64,000 nt of DNA, from assembly GCF_033807575.1 (NCBI RefSeq), contig NC_084721.1, forward strand, positions 9,052,001 through 9,116,000, given 5' to 3'. The first letter of the stretch is position 1, and each line of letters starts with the position of its first letter. The notes below the pieces were generated by a model that saw only the letters and a list, made by a program, of their open reading frames with translations, was not told the origin of the DNA and did not search any database. The DNA comes from Cydia pomonella. Its lineage: Eukaryota > Arthropoda > Insecta > Lepidoptera > Tortricidae. The position numbers were made by a program, and so were the translations under genes. Of this stretch, positions 49,401 to 60,500 are shown in pieces.

Positions 49401-49962
49401 TCAAAATAATTTACATAACTAAATTCTCAACATTAAAATAAGTTTTATACCTGAAAACTATCTTCAACAAGCTTTAGAAAAGCCTTATTATCGATAGACA
49501 CATTTTTAGTTGCCACTTTAGCTTTTACAATGCTCCAAATCATCTCAATAGGATTTAAATCACATTGATATGGCGGTAATCTCACCACATTTAATGTGAT
49601 GTTATTCATCCGTCAATTTTATTTTAGGTGCCAGACTTGCAACACGACAGACCGCAATGCCATTTGTGTCAATTGCATCAAAACGTGCCATCAGGGACAT
49701 GACGTCGAATTCATACGCCATGACAGGTCAGTTTATTATATTATTTTTGTTTATATGAAGTAAAATCAAGGTCCACATAATATGTGAGCGTGGTATGTAA
49801 GACGGAGCAGTAAAGCTTGTGTCCGTGGCCAGGTTCTTCTGCGACTGCGGCGCGGGCACGCTGTCGAACCAGTGCCAGCTGCAGGGCGAGCCCACGCAGG
49901 ACACGGACACGCTGTACGACTCGGCCGCGCCCATGGAGTCGCACACGCTCATGGTGAACTGA
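37422..49962 (+). CDS. FBXO11: F-box only protein 11 (FBXO11), 13 coding exons
   Basis: Exons: 37422-37612 (acceptor 37371), 38041-38208, 39151-39355, 39827-40133, 41956-42180, 43261-43505, 43829-44155, 45610-45804, 46530-46835, 47460-47640, 48129-48276, 49628-49726 and 49833-49962. Phases agree: 908 codons plus TGA (human about 927). FBXO11 is the substrate receptor of an SCF ubiquitin ligase; known vertebrate targets include BCL6 and Snail. Domains: disordered N-terminus, F-box at about 83-120 (LPDEVLLCILSHLTERDLC), parallel beta-helix repeats from about 300 to 800 (GGIYVHEKGQG, AGVWITTGSTPVLRRNRIHS), and a C-terminal UBR-type zinc finger (CQTCNTTDRNAICVNC, HQGHDVEFIRHDR, CDCGAG). The start chosen is the first in-frame ATG, in good context (GCCATGG). 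Exon 4 carries a Gly/Ala-rich insert not in vertebrates. An ATG-TGA pair lies just upstream. Confidence 0.93.
38376..38998. mobile_element. TTAA-family MITE split by a TA-type MITE
   Basis: ACCTTTGACCGCCAAAGACG at the left and GGCGTTCAAAAGGTCA at the right match the ends of the copy at 24283-24401, but 463 bp of another element separate them. FBXO11 intron 2. Confidence 0.55.
38408..38870. mobile_element. Mariner-type MITE with ~70-bp inverted ends
   Basis: AAGGTGTCCCAAGACTACGG and the following words return as complement ending CATAGTCTTGGGACGCCCTG. TA occurs at 38406 and 38871. The inner arm pairs CTTAAATATCGTAGATAGGA with its complement. Non-coding. Confidence 0.75.
40481..41312. mobile_element. 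Composite MITE (GCTCCATCACACCGACG ends) with nested CAGTACATATGG repeats
   Basis: GCTCCATCACACCGACGTGG at the left and CGCGTCGGTGTGACGGAGC at the right are inverted ends. Between about 40698 and 41090 sit two partial copies of the CAGTACATATGG family also seen at 18255, so a second element appears to have entered the first and duplicated. In FBXO11 intron 4. Confidence 0.6.
42669..42788. mobile_element. piggyBac-like MITE, intact 120-bp copy
   Basis: CCCTTTACCAGG and CCTGGTAAAGGG are perfect 12-bp inverted ends, each bordered by TTAA. An interrupted copy is at 59455-60213. FBXO11 intron 5. Confidence 0.8.
44359..44379. repeat. (AT)n microsatellite
   Basis: A short uninterrupted AT dinucleotide run in FBXO11 intron 7. 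Confidence 0.85.
44706..44906. mobile_element. MITE of the GGGTCCACACAGAGCGAG family, copy 2
   Basis: It begins CCGGGTCCACACAGAGCGAG and ends CTCTGCGTGGACCCGG, with long internal pairing (ACGTGCCTCGGTCGAGGCGG and complement). Larger than copies 1 and 3. In FBXO11 intron 7. Confidence 0.7.
47011..47266. mobile_element. Mariner-type MITE
   Basis: CAGCATTGTTTATTTAGTCA with ACCTGCAATAATTTACGGGG at the left pair with CCCCGTAAATTTTTGCAGGT and GACTAAAGAAACATCCTG at the right; TA flanks both ends. In FBXO11 intron 9. Confidence 0.7.
47883..47979. mobile_element. TA-flanked MITE (GGCGGGTTCACACAGAGCGAG), copy 3
   Basis: GGCGGGTTCACACAGAGCGA and TCGCTCTGTGTGGACCCGCC bordered by TA on both sides. FBXO11 intron 10. 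Confidence 0.75.
48945..49260 (-). mobile_element. LINE reverse-transcriptase C-terminal remnant, antisense
   Basis: The minus strand reads ALCKAYCQTFYTCSLWVGFT then YNNILMMLLRLPKHCSAS and FFAIRRKRVGSLLRRVRGS, a C-terminal region of moth LINE polyproteins. The same region of a related copy is at 59203-59450. Its upstream end runs straight into a transposase remnant without a stop. In FBXO11 intron 11. Confidence 0.7.
49261..49612 (-). mobile_element. Tc1/IS630-type DDE transposase C-terminal remnant
   Basis: On the minus strand an ATG at 49612 opens 55 codons containing LPPYQCDLNPIEMIWSIVKA, the third catalytic acidic block (DLNPIE) of Tc1/mariner-IS630 transposases, ending SFQ at about 49448. 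A GT-AG gap of about 95 bp may be an intron, after which EVTKENWSNCCDHVKKIEVD resumes. The first two catalytic Asp blocks are missing. It lies 16 bp from the acceptor side of FBXO11 exon 12. Confidence 0.65.
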
Positions 49963-50801
49963 GCGCGCAGCGCCGGGGCGCCGTCACGCCGGCGCGCTGT
50001 ACTCTGCACTCTGTACTCTGGCGAGGACGAGTTATTTTTATTACCTAAATCTTCACCTTGTACATGTCATGTCGTGAGTCGCTAATATTTGTAGGGCGCT
50101 CTTCGCGCCTCCGATTCGCATTCGTGTAAACCTGTTAAAATAATTAGATACTAGTTGAACGATTGCTGGTATTTCGACGTTACGCTGTCTGTATATGTAG
50201 GGGCATTTTTTTTTAATCATCTGTACTTAATAATTATGTATTTTGTCGAGTAGTATCATGCATTCCCAAATTGTAATCGTACCATAATCTCAAAAATCAC
50301 ATTGATATATTAGAATAATGTTATTCGTTTTATAAGATGTACTGGTAGCAGTGTTTACATTATAATGTCTACTATAGTTTCATAATCATGAGGAATATTA
50401 TTTTAAGTGCTCCATCACTAAATTTTTTGATTGCTTAATCAATGTTTTATATTATTATTTGTGTTTAGCACTTTGTTTTGAAGCTACCATGTTTTGTTTC
50501 ACAACGAATAATGGACGAGTTCAATAGCAGGGATGACTGTGTTTTGAAGATGCCATGTAAAATATTATACCTTCTGTACAGTCCAAAAGTGCTAGAATAT
50601 AAGCAAATAAATTATCCTCGTATTATTATTTAGTACCTACCAAGATTTGGTTCTCGATCTGGCGACTGCGGACGTCAGGATAGCGTTTTGTAATATTTGC
50701 TGTCCACATTTTTATTGAATTGACGACACTAATTATATTTGATTTGGGGGCATTTATACCTCGGCTCTCCTGGCCCGGTGGCGGGAGCTTTAGTTAATAA
50801 A
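49963..50801 (+). other. FBXO11 3' untranslated region with candidate poly(A) signals
   Basis: AATAAA hexamers lie at 50606-50611 and 50796-50801. The sequence is AT-rich without mobile elements. The true end could be later, as transcribed 3' regions of FBXO11 can be long. Confidence 0.45.
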
Positions 50802-53800
50802 GATATGTAAGTATTGTTTGGGGTACAGTCGCGGACGCCAGGCGCGGCGCCATTTTAATCTCTCCATTAGGAGTCTGCCTCGCCTAACTATTTTGGCGCT
50901 CCTAATGCGCTTTGTAAATATTTATGTCACACAATAATCGAAACGTAGTAATTAATGTATTTGTATCATTATATTTTTATTATTGATCACAACATGTATG
51001 TTTAATTATGGTTAGGTCGTCGTATGCTCAGAGCGGAGCCGCCGCGTTGCGGAGTGCGGGCCGGCCGGGCTCGCGCCCGCTAGTGTATAATTAGGATGCA
51101 AATTAAAAGAACGAATGTGCGTATTTAAATGGAAAAGATCTTAGGTACAATTGATATTTTATTATATTGTTAATTTAAATTTGGTATTGATATCGATCGT
51201 GAAGCAATGTTAGGAACTGGGAAAGGCCGAACGTGAGCGGCTAAGAGTGCTGATAGTGATAAGTTAGGTAAGCTATAATGAAAATCTAAATTACTCAGTA
51301 ATCACTATTGCAAATTTCGAATTGTTAAATCGTCTCTCCATAGCACGGTATGTTCTGAATCTGCTTTTTTATAATCCTCAATCTGTGATCATCGCTAAAT
51401 ATGTAAGTGAAAATAATTTAGTTGGTCCCCACTACAGAACTATGATATGACATGATTATTATAACATCAAAATTATTGTGGCGCTGATGCTTTATATAAT
51501 TGAATGTGAAAAATTGTTATTTATTGAATTGTCAGTATGATCTTAATTTATTGAATTAAAATCTGGATATTTTGTTTATACATGAAGATACCACTGTAAA
51601 AGCCGTGATATACATCATATAATATTATAAATTGGTATTTTATTTACTTTGCTTTTTCCCCTTGATGAATCACAATTAAATTGCTCCTTTAGTGCGACTG
51701 CACCATTACAGATAATACGGCTCCGGTCCGGTTATATTTTTCTGTCCACAGACGATTCAATGAACTGCTCTTAGAGCAGTTCATTAAATCGATCGAGGTT
51801 TCATGTACAAGAATAACGTGATTCTTCACAGCCATTTTTACACACACACACAGTTTATGTAAAATAATCCCTCTTCATATTTATATAGGTATTTTCATCA
51901 GTATTGAACATTGGGCCTGCGCGGAAAGAGAAGGTAGGGTGACAGGTGTTATCGTAGTGATTATATGCTCTTTGGGTGTTATCTCCATATAATTTATAAC
52001 CTAAAAAGCGGCCAAGTGCGAGTCGGACTCGCACATGAAGGGTTCCGTACCATTTATGACGTATTAAAAAAACTACTTACTAGATCTCGTTCAAACCAAT
52101 TTTCGGTGGAAGTTTGCATGGTAATGTATATCATATATTTTTTTAGATTTTTCATTCCGTTATTTTAGAAATTAAAGGGGGGGGGGGGGGGCACACATTT
52201 TTTCACTTTATAAGTGTCTCTCGCGCAAACTATTCAGTTTAGAAAAAAATGATATTAGGAACCTAAATATCATTTTTGAAGACCTATCCATAGATACCCC
52301 AGGGTTTGATGATTTTTTTTTTTTAATTTTATGACGTATTAAAAAAACTACTTACTAGATCTCGTTCAAACCAATTTTCGGTGGAAGTTTGCATGGCAAT
52401 GTATATCATATATTTTTTTTTAGATTTTTCATTCTGTTATTTTAGAAGTTACAGGGGGGGGACAAATTTTTTCACATTGGAAGTGTCTCTCGCACAAACT
52501 ATTCAGATTAGAAACCTAAATATCATTTTTGAAGACCTATCCATAGATACCTCACACGTATGGATTTGATGAAAAAAAAAATGTTTTTTTTAAATTATGA
52601 CGTGTTAAAAAAAAACTACTTACTAGATCTCGTTCAAACCAATTTTCGGTGGTAGTTTGCATGGCAATGTATATCATATATTTATTTTAGATTTTTCATT
52701 CTGTTATTTTAGAAATTACGGGGGGGGGGGGGGGACACATTTTACCACTTTGGAAGTGTCTCTCGCGCAAACTATTCAGTTTAGAAAAAAATGATATTAG
52801 TGACTGATAATGTGACGTATGGGTTAGATGAAAAAAGATTTTTTGAGTTTCAGTTCTAAGTATGGGGAGCCCCCAAAATTTATTGTTTTTTTTCTATTTT
52901 TGTGTAAAAATCCTAATGCGGTTCATAGAATACATCTACTTACCAAGTTTGAACAGCATAGCTCTTATAGTTTCGGAAAAAAGTGGCGGGTGACATAATC
53001 GGACATGACGAATCTATAAGGGTTCCGTTTTTTGCCATTTGGCTACGGAACCCTAAAAATCGTCCTACCCATTGAGTTTGAAAAACTTGGCCATTTGAAT
53101 CAAATTAACCCGTAGAACCAAAAAATAAATACAACGTTATGACGTCCTCTTTTTTTGTTCAGAATCGTATTGTTGTACCAAATGAAAGTGCTGTATTACT
53201 CCATGGAATTGGTACATTTTACCTAACATCAAATGAGGTAGTTCTATTTTTTTAATATGTTGGTAGTGATGAAATGGTAATAATAAATCCGAGTTTTCGA
53301 CCTCGAAAGCCCTTGGGATCATTGTATGAAGTACATGAAAATCCATTCAATTTTAGGACTTTTTCAGTTTTTGTAAAAAAAATCCACCGAGAACCGGAGT
53401 TACGGCAAAAGTCACTATGCACACTCAAGAAGATGAAATTTGCATACGTCATAAATGGTACGGAACCCTTCATGGGCGAATCCGACTCGCCCTTGGCCGC
53501 TTTTTTTCTAACTCGATGTGGATACGATGCTGTCAGCATACCCATCGAGTTTGACTACTACTTTGCTACTGCTTTTGCTGACTGTACGTATGTCTATGAC
53601 TGGCCTGATTGAGAAGCATTGAAATGCACCCTTGAGTGTTCTAAAGAGTATTGTTATATAAAGGAGAGTTCTTATTATTCCGTCGACATAAACTTTATGC
53701 ACCCAAGCCGAAACACAATAAACGAGGGTTCTGTATTTGGGATATAAATAAAAGTAAACAAAATTTAGGGTAGATGAAGATATTACATGATCAAATAATG

Positions 53801-54562
53801 TAGGTTGAAGTTAGGTCTTTCAGTGACAGATCCAGGCGGTTTTGTATTTGGTTGGTTAACGAATAAATGTTGAAATAATAGTTATTTGTGCAACAAGAGA
53901 GGAAAGTTAGTTTTTCTTGCGAGTGTTGATTTTGAGTCCCGAGTAAGCGAAAGATTCTAAGTTAGAATCTTGAGCATAGCGAGGGACTCAAAAACACGAG
54001 ATGTAAAATAACTTTGCTCTCGCGTGACAAATACAACTTTTCACCTCGGTAGTGAGAACAAAAATTCAAGATCAAGTAAAGTTTTTATTCCTGTATTCAT
54101 GGCCTTCACTAAATTAAAAAGCTACTGGCCTGGAGTGAGGAAATTCGTACTTTTGTCACTCACTGGATTGAGAAAAGTCTCACTTTCCACACTACCTGGA
54201 GTGACGAAAGTAGGCTTGTTCGAGCTGCTGAGGTGAAAATTGTTTGTGTACTTCTATTTAAATACCGAAAAGATACAGAGTATAAGACATAGTACACAGT
54301 TGTGAACCCGTTGCGATGATCTCGGTTCAAAAATACCACAGAGGGGAAAAATCAATGAAACAAGAACACTCAATCGAAACAAATATCTATTTAGACTTGT
54401 ATATTTATGTACACATGGCCACTTGATTCATTTAATCATAAATTGTACTTAATAATCTTAGGATATATATATAATCTTGATTATTAAGTACAATTTCTTT
54501 CGTGCAAAATAAGACGATTGATTGATTAATACTAAATTGATAAAAATAATGTAAAACTTTGA
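50802..54562. other. Spacer between convergent FBXO11 and RhoGAP genes
   Basis: No conserved coding frame. It contains the interspersed repeat at 52006-53058, a partial copy of the same repeat at about 53440-53510 (CGGAACCCTTCATGGGCGAA), and a repeat at 53878-54240 (TTGTGCAACAAGAGAGGAAA, GAGTCCCGAGTAAGCGAAAG) related to 19915-20040. A GC-rich patch near 51030-51080 has no gene signature. Confidence 0.6.
52006..53058 (+). repeat. Interspersed repeat with an internal ~270-bp tandem triplication
   Basis: The ends are GCGGCCAAGTGCGAGTCGGA and GGCTACGGAACCCTAAAAA. Inside, a unit starting TATGACGTATTAAAAAAACT recurs at about 52056, 52331 and 52597, each with AGATCTCGTTCAAACCAATT, a G-homopolymer of 7-15 bases and GTGTCTCTCGCGCAAACTAT. 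The copy at 6231-6712 has a single unit. Confidence 0.75.
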
Positions 54563-57500
54563 TCAGTTAGCTTGATGCGTGTACGCTCGCAACAGTTTTT
54601 GACGCGGAGACCGTCTTCTAGGCGATATGTGAATCGCTTTGAGTGGGGTATTCGCTTTTTTGAGATCGCTTGAACATGTAGGTGTCCTTAAACTTCTTGG
54701 TGTACAGAGAGGCTTCCTTAAGGCAGGGGTCATAAAAGGAGTCGTTTTTACCGGTAAAGGTTGTGGGGATACTTTTCTAATAGTGGGTGTAGTCTTTCTA
54801 CTCAAATGAAAAGTATCAACTGTATCTTTACTTTGAATCCCATATTGGCGATGAGATTTCGGAGGCACGTTTGGAGGAACATCTATATTTCGGTGAGTTT
54901 GAATAGGAATGCCAGGAGCAGAGCTTTCAGTTAGACTCGATTGAACTTTTGGTCTAACATGAGCTATCAACTTCGGCTGCTTATTCAATTGGTTAACATT
55001 AACCCGAGGTCTCCTAGCAAAGCCAGAATGCGAGCTTTTATCGCTCCGTCCTGATGACTTGTCAGATCCAGATTCAAAGAGTTTGGCCTTGGCCAATACT
55101 GCACCTGCATTCTGTTTCCTCAGTTTATTAACCGAAGGCCTCCCAGAGAGACCTGTGCTGTCCATCTCGCCTGTCTTGTCCATAAAGAAAGCTGCAGCAC
55201 TCCGCCACTTCTGTTGCGAATTCGAAGGACTAGACTTGGTGAATTTTTTAAGATTTCGCATAGTAACATTTTGGTAAACGCCCGATTGATTCATTGAGGT
55301 ATTCGATTTTTCAGTTGAATTCAGAGTGTTATTTGTAGAGTTGTCTGACGCTGTTGCATCCCAGCTATTAATAGTAACGTTCAGAGATCTACGCGTTGTA
55401 CCTCTGTTAAATGATTTATCTAAATTATAATCAGAGTTGAGGCTGATTCGTTTACGCAACTGATACTTTTGACTAGAATCAGTGAGCGATTTGTCTGATG
55501 GTGAGGCATTGCTTTCATTAGACTTTGGTGTCTTTGGTATAGCTAAGTCTGGTTTGGCTGTACTGGTACGATCTCGACGAACCAGTCCCACGTAAGGATA
55601 AAATCTATCTGCGTTTTGACTAGCTTGTGACGCTACTGACGCGTTCCATGACTTATGCCTAACAATTTTTGGAATGTTCTCTTTAGACCGGCGTCGTATT
55701 GAGCCGATTTTCCGGGCGCTCGGAGATCTTATTACCTTTGCCTGTTCATTGGGCCGTATTTTTAATTCCTTACTTAAACGTCTCGCTAAATGATCTGACG
55801 TTGGGCAGCTAAGCATCGCTACTTCCTCCAAAGTTTGCTCGTAGACACTCTGTACTTGTTGAAACGGCTCGACTCTTGGTATGACATCAGTGAATTCTCT
55901 AGACAGCCTATTCTCTATGGCGGATACTCGACTTTTGATTTCTTCATATTCCTGTTTAGATATTCTGACATAGTCTTTGTCAGGTTTCTGGTCTGGTGAA
56001 AGGTCGATAGTGTCATGAGCACTGAACAAACGTTCAGAGGAAGTGAGCAGGTCTTCACTGCTGGCACTTGTTTCGGAATTCTTCATATCAGAATTAATTA
56101 TTGGGGTGCTTCTTGCATCCATTAAACTTAGCCTTATTCTCTTCCTTTCGGTGATGCCCCTGATAAACAAACAAGTTAATTAAGTAATAAAGTAGTATCT
56201 CACAGACCACAGTACGTAGAATGAGAAATTATTTTGTGATTATATAATTCATAATTCTTTATTTGTAAGAATACAGTACAATTTGGTCTTAAAATAATAA
56301 CCAGGAATCCTTGTATTCAGCATGCAAGCAAGCGTACAAATATTTACATTAAAATAATTTAACAATCATAAATTAAATAAAAATAGGTACCCACAATGTC
56401 AAAATTTATCAATTATTACAATTAAATATATCATGATGTCATCGGTTCCTTATAATCCAAGTAAGCCTTAACGCTATAAAAACATTTATCCAGTACCCAG
56501 TACCTAACCATTTTGTTAACTTTCTTTAAAAGTTTCCCTCGACAGTATTATCATTGATAATAGATGATTATGTGTGTATTTCATTATTTTCATTACCAAT
56601 TGCTGTTACTTACATTTTCATTGGAGTAAACGATAGTTCTTTCTGAGGGAGATTCTTCTTTATCTCTTTTCTGTAACAGATATAAGAATGTTATATACCG
56701 AAACTGTCGAATATTTCCAGTGATTTTAATATACAATAATAAAGGAAGCTCACATGGTTTTAGCTGAAAGTCCCTCATAGCTATCAAACTTCCGTTTGGA
56801 CGCCGACTTGCTCAATATAGGAGTCTTGCTATTCTCGCACACAGTAGCTGGCGTATTCACTCCTCCGGACACCATCTTACGTAGTCCACTCAACATGCCT
56901 TGAACAGAAAACATTTTAGACCATTGTTATAAATTGAGTTAATTTTTAAATTCATGTGCGAATAACTTACGATTAAGGGACCCACTTCGTCTCTTCTTTC
57001 TTCTTGCTAAATGCGCTTCTGTGTCGTCATCTAACTGTGACATAAGGTCATCAGTCAAAAGACCAATATGTTGAGAATTTTCTATAAATATCTGTAAATA
57101 AAAAAAGATATTTAGAAAAGGAAAATAAAGAGAGATTAGGTAAAAAACAGAACTGTTGATTTTACAACAACAGGACAGCAGGATTCTATACCCCTTCACT
57201 TGAAAAACTGTAAGGTCAATATAATATGGGTACCCAACTAACATGACAGCGTCAAAATAGCCTACATATCACTGTTATAATGCTCTCATTTGAGAATTAA
57301 GAGTGTTAAGAATACCTGTAGTAGGTTGGTAGAGGACTCTATACCACCCTTATAACCACGAATCAGGCCCCACTTTTTACAGGTAAAGGTGTCAGGAAGC
57401 CTATACAACAGTGTTACTTAAGGGTTAGAAGTACTTAGAAGGGAGTTAATTCACCCTCAGCTATTACTTTAGCCGGTTCTACGTTCTCATAGAATCATTA

Positions 57501-60500
57501 GCTAACACAATAGGTGTGAGACAACCCTCAGTTAAGAATTTTAAACTTGTTAAACCTATAAGAGAGAGTGGGTTAACGATTTAACGCGTACTAGATATCT
57601 AAAACATTCTCAATTAAATATGTGACCGCTTTTTGAGAACTCTTTTTGTACTGTTTTTATGTATTAGCTTCAAAGAAATCCAAAACGATCAAACTTATAA
57701 AATAAATGATACAAAGAAAATAAAACTTATCACAGCAACATTTAATGGCGATCTGCTCGCAAGTTTTTATTAGGAAGAAGAAGTTTTATCGTGTGAAAAG
57801 TGAAAAAGTGCTGCGCCTGCGATTTTACGGTAAGTGTATACCATGTTTTCCATCTTAATTTTAACGCGCTCCGGATTAATTAAAGATTTAAAGTAAAACT
57901 TATGCTTAATAAAATAGACGCCTTAAAGTTTTATCAGCAACTTGTTCTTTTTGTCGGCCATTGGCAAGTAAAGTTACGTGGCATCGATAGAATGATAAAA
58001 TAAAAATTATTAATGGAGTATTTTGTACATAAATATTGATCAAACAAGTACATTTTTAGGTTACTTTACTAAAACAATGGCGAACTTGCTATTACAGCTT
58101 TAGCTCTCCCTTAACGCATCATTTACACTTTTTGAGATACAGCATCTTTAGTCGAGAGTATTGTGCAGTCTTTAGTATACATAAGAGTGTAATAATAGAC
58201 TCAAACAAAGCGTTTAACTATATAGAAGACAATACAACAGCTAAGCATTTTTAAACCTGATAGAATTAGGGTTCTTTGACAAAGTAATCAAAACCTGATA
58301 GTAAAAAAATAATCACTATAATATAATAAATAATCACTATATATTTTTCTTTAGGTTTGTTATAATATTATAAAATATGCTTTTAATAACTTATTCGCGT
58401 AATTTATATTAAAATTGACATGTATCCTTTTGGATTCCTTGAGTTCTTATACTGTGTTAACTCACATCATTACCTTTAGAATGTCATTAAAATGCACTTA
58501 CTTAACACAATGTGCATTCGTAAAATCAACGTTACAGCTTAAACCTGCAAAAATGAGATGATCCAAACTTTTGGCATCTTCTTTAATTTTCGTATTACTA
58601 CACTCTTGACAAACTCTGTTCATTACACCATTGCCTGTAGAAAGCCTTCAAAAAGGTACTCGGCTAACACAATTAGCATAAGCAAAACTTACGTTAAAGC
58701 TTGAAACTTCATAAGAGAGTTATGCAACGCTTTTAGTATCTGGTGTTACGACACACTTGACTAACTCTTTTATGCAACCCATGCCTGCAGCTTAAAGTTA
58801 TCACAACACCTAAAGATATATAAGATACTTCACAGTAACCATTAAGTAACAATAAACATCAGTAAGTGTCAGCGGGCGCTGTTGTAAAGATTTAAGTGTT
58901 ACAAACAGGTTAAAGCTATAAAGCTTGACTCCAGTAGCTGTAATTAACACTATTATTACTCTCAATTCTGCATAACATCATCCATTGTAGCTCTAGAACC
59001 ACTGTTGGAGTGGAATTTATTTCTTAACTCCTCTATAACGTTCCAAGCTATAACTGAGATTATTATAACGCCGTTCAAAAGATTAAAGTTTTAAAGAAGC
59101 CTGTAACTGACGGTATAATGTTTGTTGGGTAAGTATACTAAGTGTGGCTGGCTGGCGGCTGGCTTTCACATTAAGGTCTGTTTACACATTGATTATACAT
59201 AGAGGGAAAGGAGGGCGATGGCAGTCCGCTGCAACATGTTGGCTCGCAGATTCGCACGATGTAGCATTGAGGTAAAGATACTCTTCAAAGCCTTCTGCCA
59301 AACTATATACACATGCAACCTGTGGGTCTGCTACACGCAGGGGGCCTTCAATGCTCTTCGAGTACAATATAATAATGCCTTCAGGGTGCTGGTGGGGCTC
59401 CCACGTTACTGCAGTGCGTCAGGGGAGGTCCAACACCATCCAGAAGGTAATTAACCCTTTACCAGGCTGACAGTTAAATAAACCGGCCAAGAGCATGTCG
59501 GGCCATGCTCAGAGTAGGGTTCCGTAGTTACTCTTCCGTCACAATAAGCTAAACTGGAGCTTAAAGTATGGTAGATTGTTAACCAAGGGATGAACTGAAC
59601 TGTGGGTGTACGTCTTTTTACTATGAAGGGGAAACTTTTTGCGATAACTCAAAAACAGCTAAACTGATCATATCCGCTATAGTTTTCATTTAATGTCTTT
59701 CTTAAGCTCTATTTTCAAGATTTTTTTCGTATTTTTTGGACCTATGGTTCAAAAGTTAGAGGGGGGGGGGGACACTTTTTTTTTTTCTTTCGGAGCAATT
59801 ATCTCCGAATATATTCACTTTATCAAGAAATGTTTGTTGCAGACCCCTATTAGTTTTGAAAGACTTTTCCAACGATATCCCACACTGTAGGGTTGAAGCA
59901 AAAAAAAAATTTCACCCCCACTTTACGTGTAGGGGAGGTACCCTAAAAAAAAAAAATTTTTAGATTTTATTGTACGACTTTGTCGGCTTTATTGATTTAT
60001 ATATCCATGCCAAATTTCAGCTTTCTAGCACTAACGACCACGGAGCAAAGCCTCGGACAGACAGACAGACGGACATGGCGAAACTATAAGGGTTCCTAGT
60101 TGACTACGGAACCCTAAAAATGACAATCGAATGTCAGTCTTACTCATCGAAAATAGAACACATGTTTGAAGAGTCGCATGTGGGAAGTATATATCCCTTA
60201 GCCTGGTAAAGGGTTAATAAGAAGACGGACTGCCCCATTTTGCGGCACTGGTTACGATCGCATGCTCAAATACCTGGTGTCCTAGAAGGAGGCAGATACC
60301 TAAATTAGATCAGATATTTTTTAATGATATGGACTGTGTAATGTCTGCAATAAAGTGATTTCATTATTTATTTATTATTGTTTATTCAAGTTCATACATT
60401 TGCTATTGCCAGTGTATATGCAAAAAGGAAGTGTGTAATCAGGCCCGAATGTGAACCAGCCACACTTACCCATATTGATCTTAATTAATAGCTGCATCAG

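Larger units (their letters stand above)
59203..60360 (+). mobile_element. LINE reverse-transcriptase remnant split by nested elements
   Basis: The 5' part reads ILFKAFCQTIYTCNLWVCYT then YNNAFRVLVGLPRYCSASG and breaks at 59450. After 760 bp of other elements it resumes with CPILRHWLRSHAQIPGVLEG and stops, followed by a short 3' region ending near AATAAAGTGATTTC. Same family as the antisense remnant at 48945. Intron 4 of the RhoGAP gene. Confidence 0.75.

Noticed and set aside
54024..54236. 70-codon frame near the end of the RhoGAP gene
   Set aside because: It lies in an interspersed repeat also seen at 19915-20040.
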